In this document: positions 5,695 to 6,388 of the stretch, piece by piece
Position numbering within the stretch: the first letter of the stretch is position 1
Layout of the letters: each line of letters starts with the position of its first letter
From: Methanomicrobiales archaeon
GTDB lineage: Archaea; Halobacteriota; Methanomicrobia; Methanomicrobiales; Methanoculleaceae
Assembly (NCBI GenBank): GCA_019136335.1
Contig: JAGVUK010000109.1
Coordinates: 1-6,388 of the forward strand
DNA: 6,388 nt
Direction of reading: 5' to 3'
Notes under the pieces: model-generated
Databases searched by the model: none
Told to the model about the DNA's origin: nothing
The model's input: the letters and a program-made list of their open reading frames with translations, nothing else
Translations under genes and position numbers: made by a program

Positions 5695-5714
5695 CTCTCG
5701 CGTTGGGCACGAAG
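5695..5714 (-). repeat. Hairpin repeat, fourth copy (inverted, diverged)
   Basis: CTCTCGCGTTG (5695-5705) is the exact reverse complement of CAACGCGAGAG in the direct copies, and CGAAG (5710-5714) matches the far end. Read on the - strand, it can still fold as CGTG with CGCG, a G-T wobble replacing a Watson-Crick pair, around the loop CCCAA. Confidence 0.5.
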
Positions 5715-5846
5715 CTGAGAAGTCCGGTGTCCAGATGCTACTAACTCCGTTCTAAGTCATCACGCGAGGCTGCAGTGCTCGATATCGGATGGCAACTGAG
5801 TAAAGTACTGAAACCTGCTCTCCCGCAGACGCAAAACGCCCTCTGC

Positions 5847-5863
5847 AAAAACCAAAAAAGAAT
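5847..5863 (-). terminator. T-rich terminator of the beta-helix gene
   Basis: On the - strand, about 40 bases past the TAA stop of the beta-helix gene, the sequence reads TTCTTTTTTGGTTTTTGC. Runs of T of this kind are the known stop signal for archaeal RNA polymerase and do not need a hairpin. The hairpin GCAGA/TCTGC at 5825-5846 lies just beyond it in the direction of transcription. Confidence 0.55.
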
Positions 5864-5898
5864 TGGGGTCGGACTCGATCCAGGTCCGGATATCAGTT

Positions 5899-6388
5899 TT
5901 ACTCGCCGGCAGGCGTAACCTTCATGCCCGAAGTCTGGACGTTCCCGCCGCCCTCAACCAGGAATGCCCTGGGGGAGTCGGAGGTGATCTCGCCCGAGTA
6001 CCTGACATTCTGGTTGTTCTTTGCCCAGACAAGCGTGTCGACCCGGTCGCCGGAGGCGATGATATCGACCGATGAGTCGCTGAACTGACCGTTCGTGCCG
6101 CCGAGGCTTGCGCCCTTGCCGTTGATCCCGGCCGGATTTTCCAGGTGGAAGTTCTTGATCTGGACGTTTTTGGCGAAGTCGACCTGGAGGCCGTAGCCGT
6201 TCGAGTTGATGCTCGTGCAGTTCTCCATCACCAGGGAGGGGTTCGTCGAGCGGGTCGGGACGCTGTAGTAGCCAGCCGGCACCCGATAGGAGAAGTCGGT
6301 CCGCCCGATGCCGGTCTCCCTCTCAACGCAGTTGTAGAGTTTCCCGCCGTTCGTTGTGTAGAACCCGTTCATGGAGTTGCCTTCCGCC
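5899..6388 (-). CDS. C-terminal part of a right-handed parallel beta-helix protein (5' end outside window)
   Basis: 162 residues are visible, ending at TAA 5899-5901. The frame continues past the right edge, so the ATG at 6372 is probably internal: AEGNS precedes it in frame. The sequence has the rhythm of a parallel beta-helix, short turns of about 20-25 residues with stacked Asn, Gly, Val and Ile, for example LVMENCTSINSNGYGLQVDF and NVQIKNFHLENPAG, followed by VDIIASGDRVDTLVWAKNNQ. Such proteins act as carbohydrate-binding or carbohydrate-cleaving surface proteins (pectate lyase and tailspike-like folds) and are common as large secreted proteins in methanogens. No cell-wall sorting motif or membrane anchor is seen at the C-terminus, which ends KVTPAGE. 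The N-terminal signal and any catalytic residues would lie outside the window. Its position near glycosyltransferases fits a cell-surface locus, but it is on the opposite strand to the capA operon. Confidence 0.75.
   Translation of the reverse strand, partial: AEGNSMNGFYTTNGGKLYNCVERETGIGRTDFSYRVPAGYYSVPTRSTNPSLVMENCTSINSNGYGLQVDFAKNVQIKNFHLENPAGINGKGASLGGTNGQFSDSSVDIIASGDRVDTLVWAKNNQNVRYSGEITSDSPRAFLVEGGGNVQTSGMKVTPAGE

Larger units (their letters stand above)
5028..5898. other. Long gene-free region rich in small repeats
   Basis: About 870 bases without a convincing gene. An ATG at 5030, two bases after the glycosyltransferase stop, opens 145 codons to 5467. A frame on the - strand is open from 5688 to 5098 (196 codons). 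Both products are rich in Arg, Pro, Ser and Gly, run through the repeats and look like no family. The region contains four copies of a hairpin-forming element, two copies of a C-rich element, a small hairpin just after the glycosyltransferase gene, hairpins at 5428-5464 and 5473-5496, and a palindrome CGGGTACCCG at 5501-5510. No + strand T-tract marks the end of the capA operon transcript. Confidence 0.6.

Overview
The window looks like a piece of a GC-rich methanogenic archaeon, most likely of the Methanomicrobiales (Methanoculleus-like). This is inference from the look of the proteins, from archaeal promoter-like elements (a TATATAT box with an AAAGG element in front) and from T-rich termination without a canonical bacterial terminator. 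No rRNA, tRNA or marker gene is present to prove it.

Layout, left to right. Positions 1-309 hold the C-terminal end of a cysteine-rich protein on the + strand, possibly an output domain of a methanogen signalling protein. A family-2 glycosyltransferase with two C-terminal membrane helices lies convergent to it on the - strand (486-1418). Then come about 1.3 kb without a convincing gene (1419-2677), holding a candidate - strand promoter, several hairpins and a candidate + strand promoter near 2555. A two-gene + strand operon follows: a CapA-type metallophosphoesterase-fold protein (2725-3807) and a family-4 glycosyltransferase (3804-5027), joined by an ATGA overlap. A possible 16-residue leader peptide with a consensus ribosome binding site lies directly before capA and overlaps its start codon in the same way. 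Next are about 870 bases without a convincing gene (5028-5898), full of small repeats: four copies of a hairpin-forming element and two copies of a C-rich element. At the right edge is the C-terminal end of a parallel beta-helix protein on the - strand (5899 to beyond the window), followed by a T-rich terminator.

Taken together the genes suggest cell-surface carbohydrate work: a membrane-anchored GT2 that could charge or extend a lipid carrier, a soluble GT4 that adds sugars, a CapA-like protein of the kind found in polymer and capsule loci, and a beta-helix protein of the type found on cell surfaces. The shared pathway is inferred from neighbourhood and family only. I saw no clear new defence or mobile system. 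The most unusual signals are the hairpin repeat family at 5115-5714 and the leader-peptide arrangement before capA.
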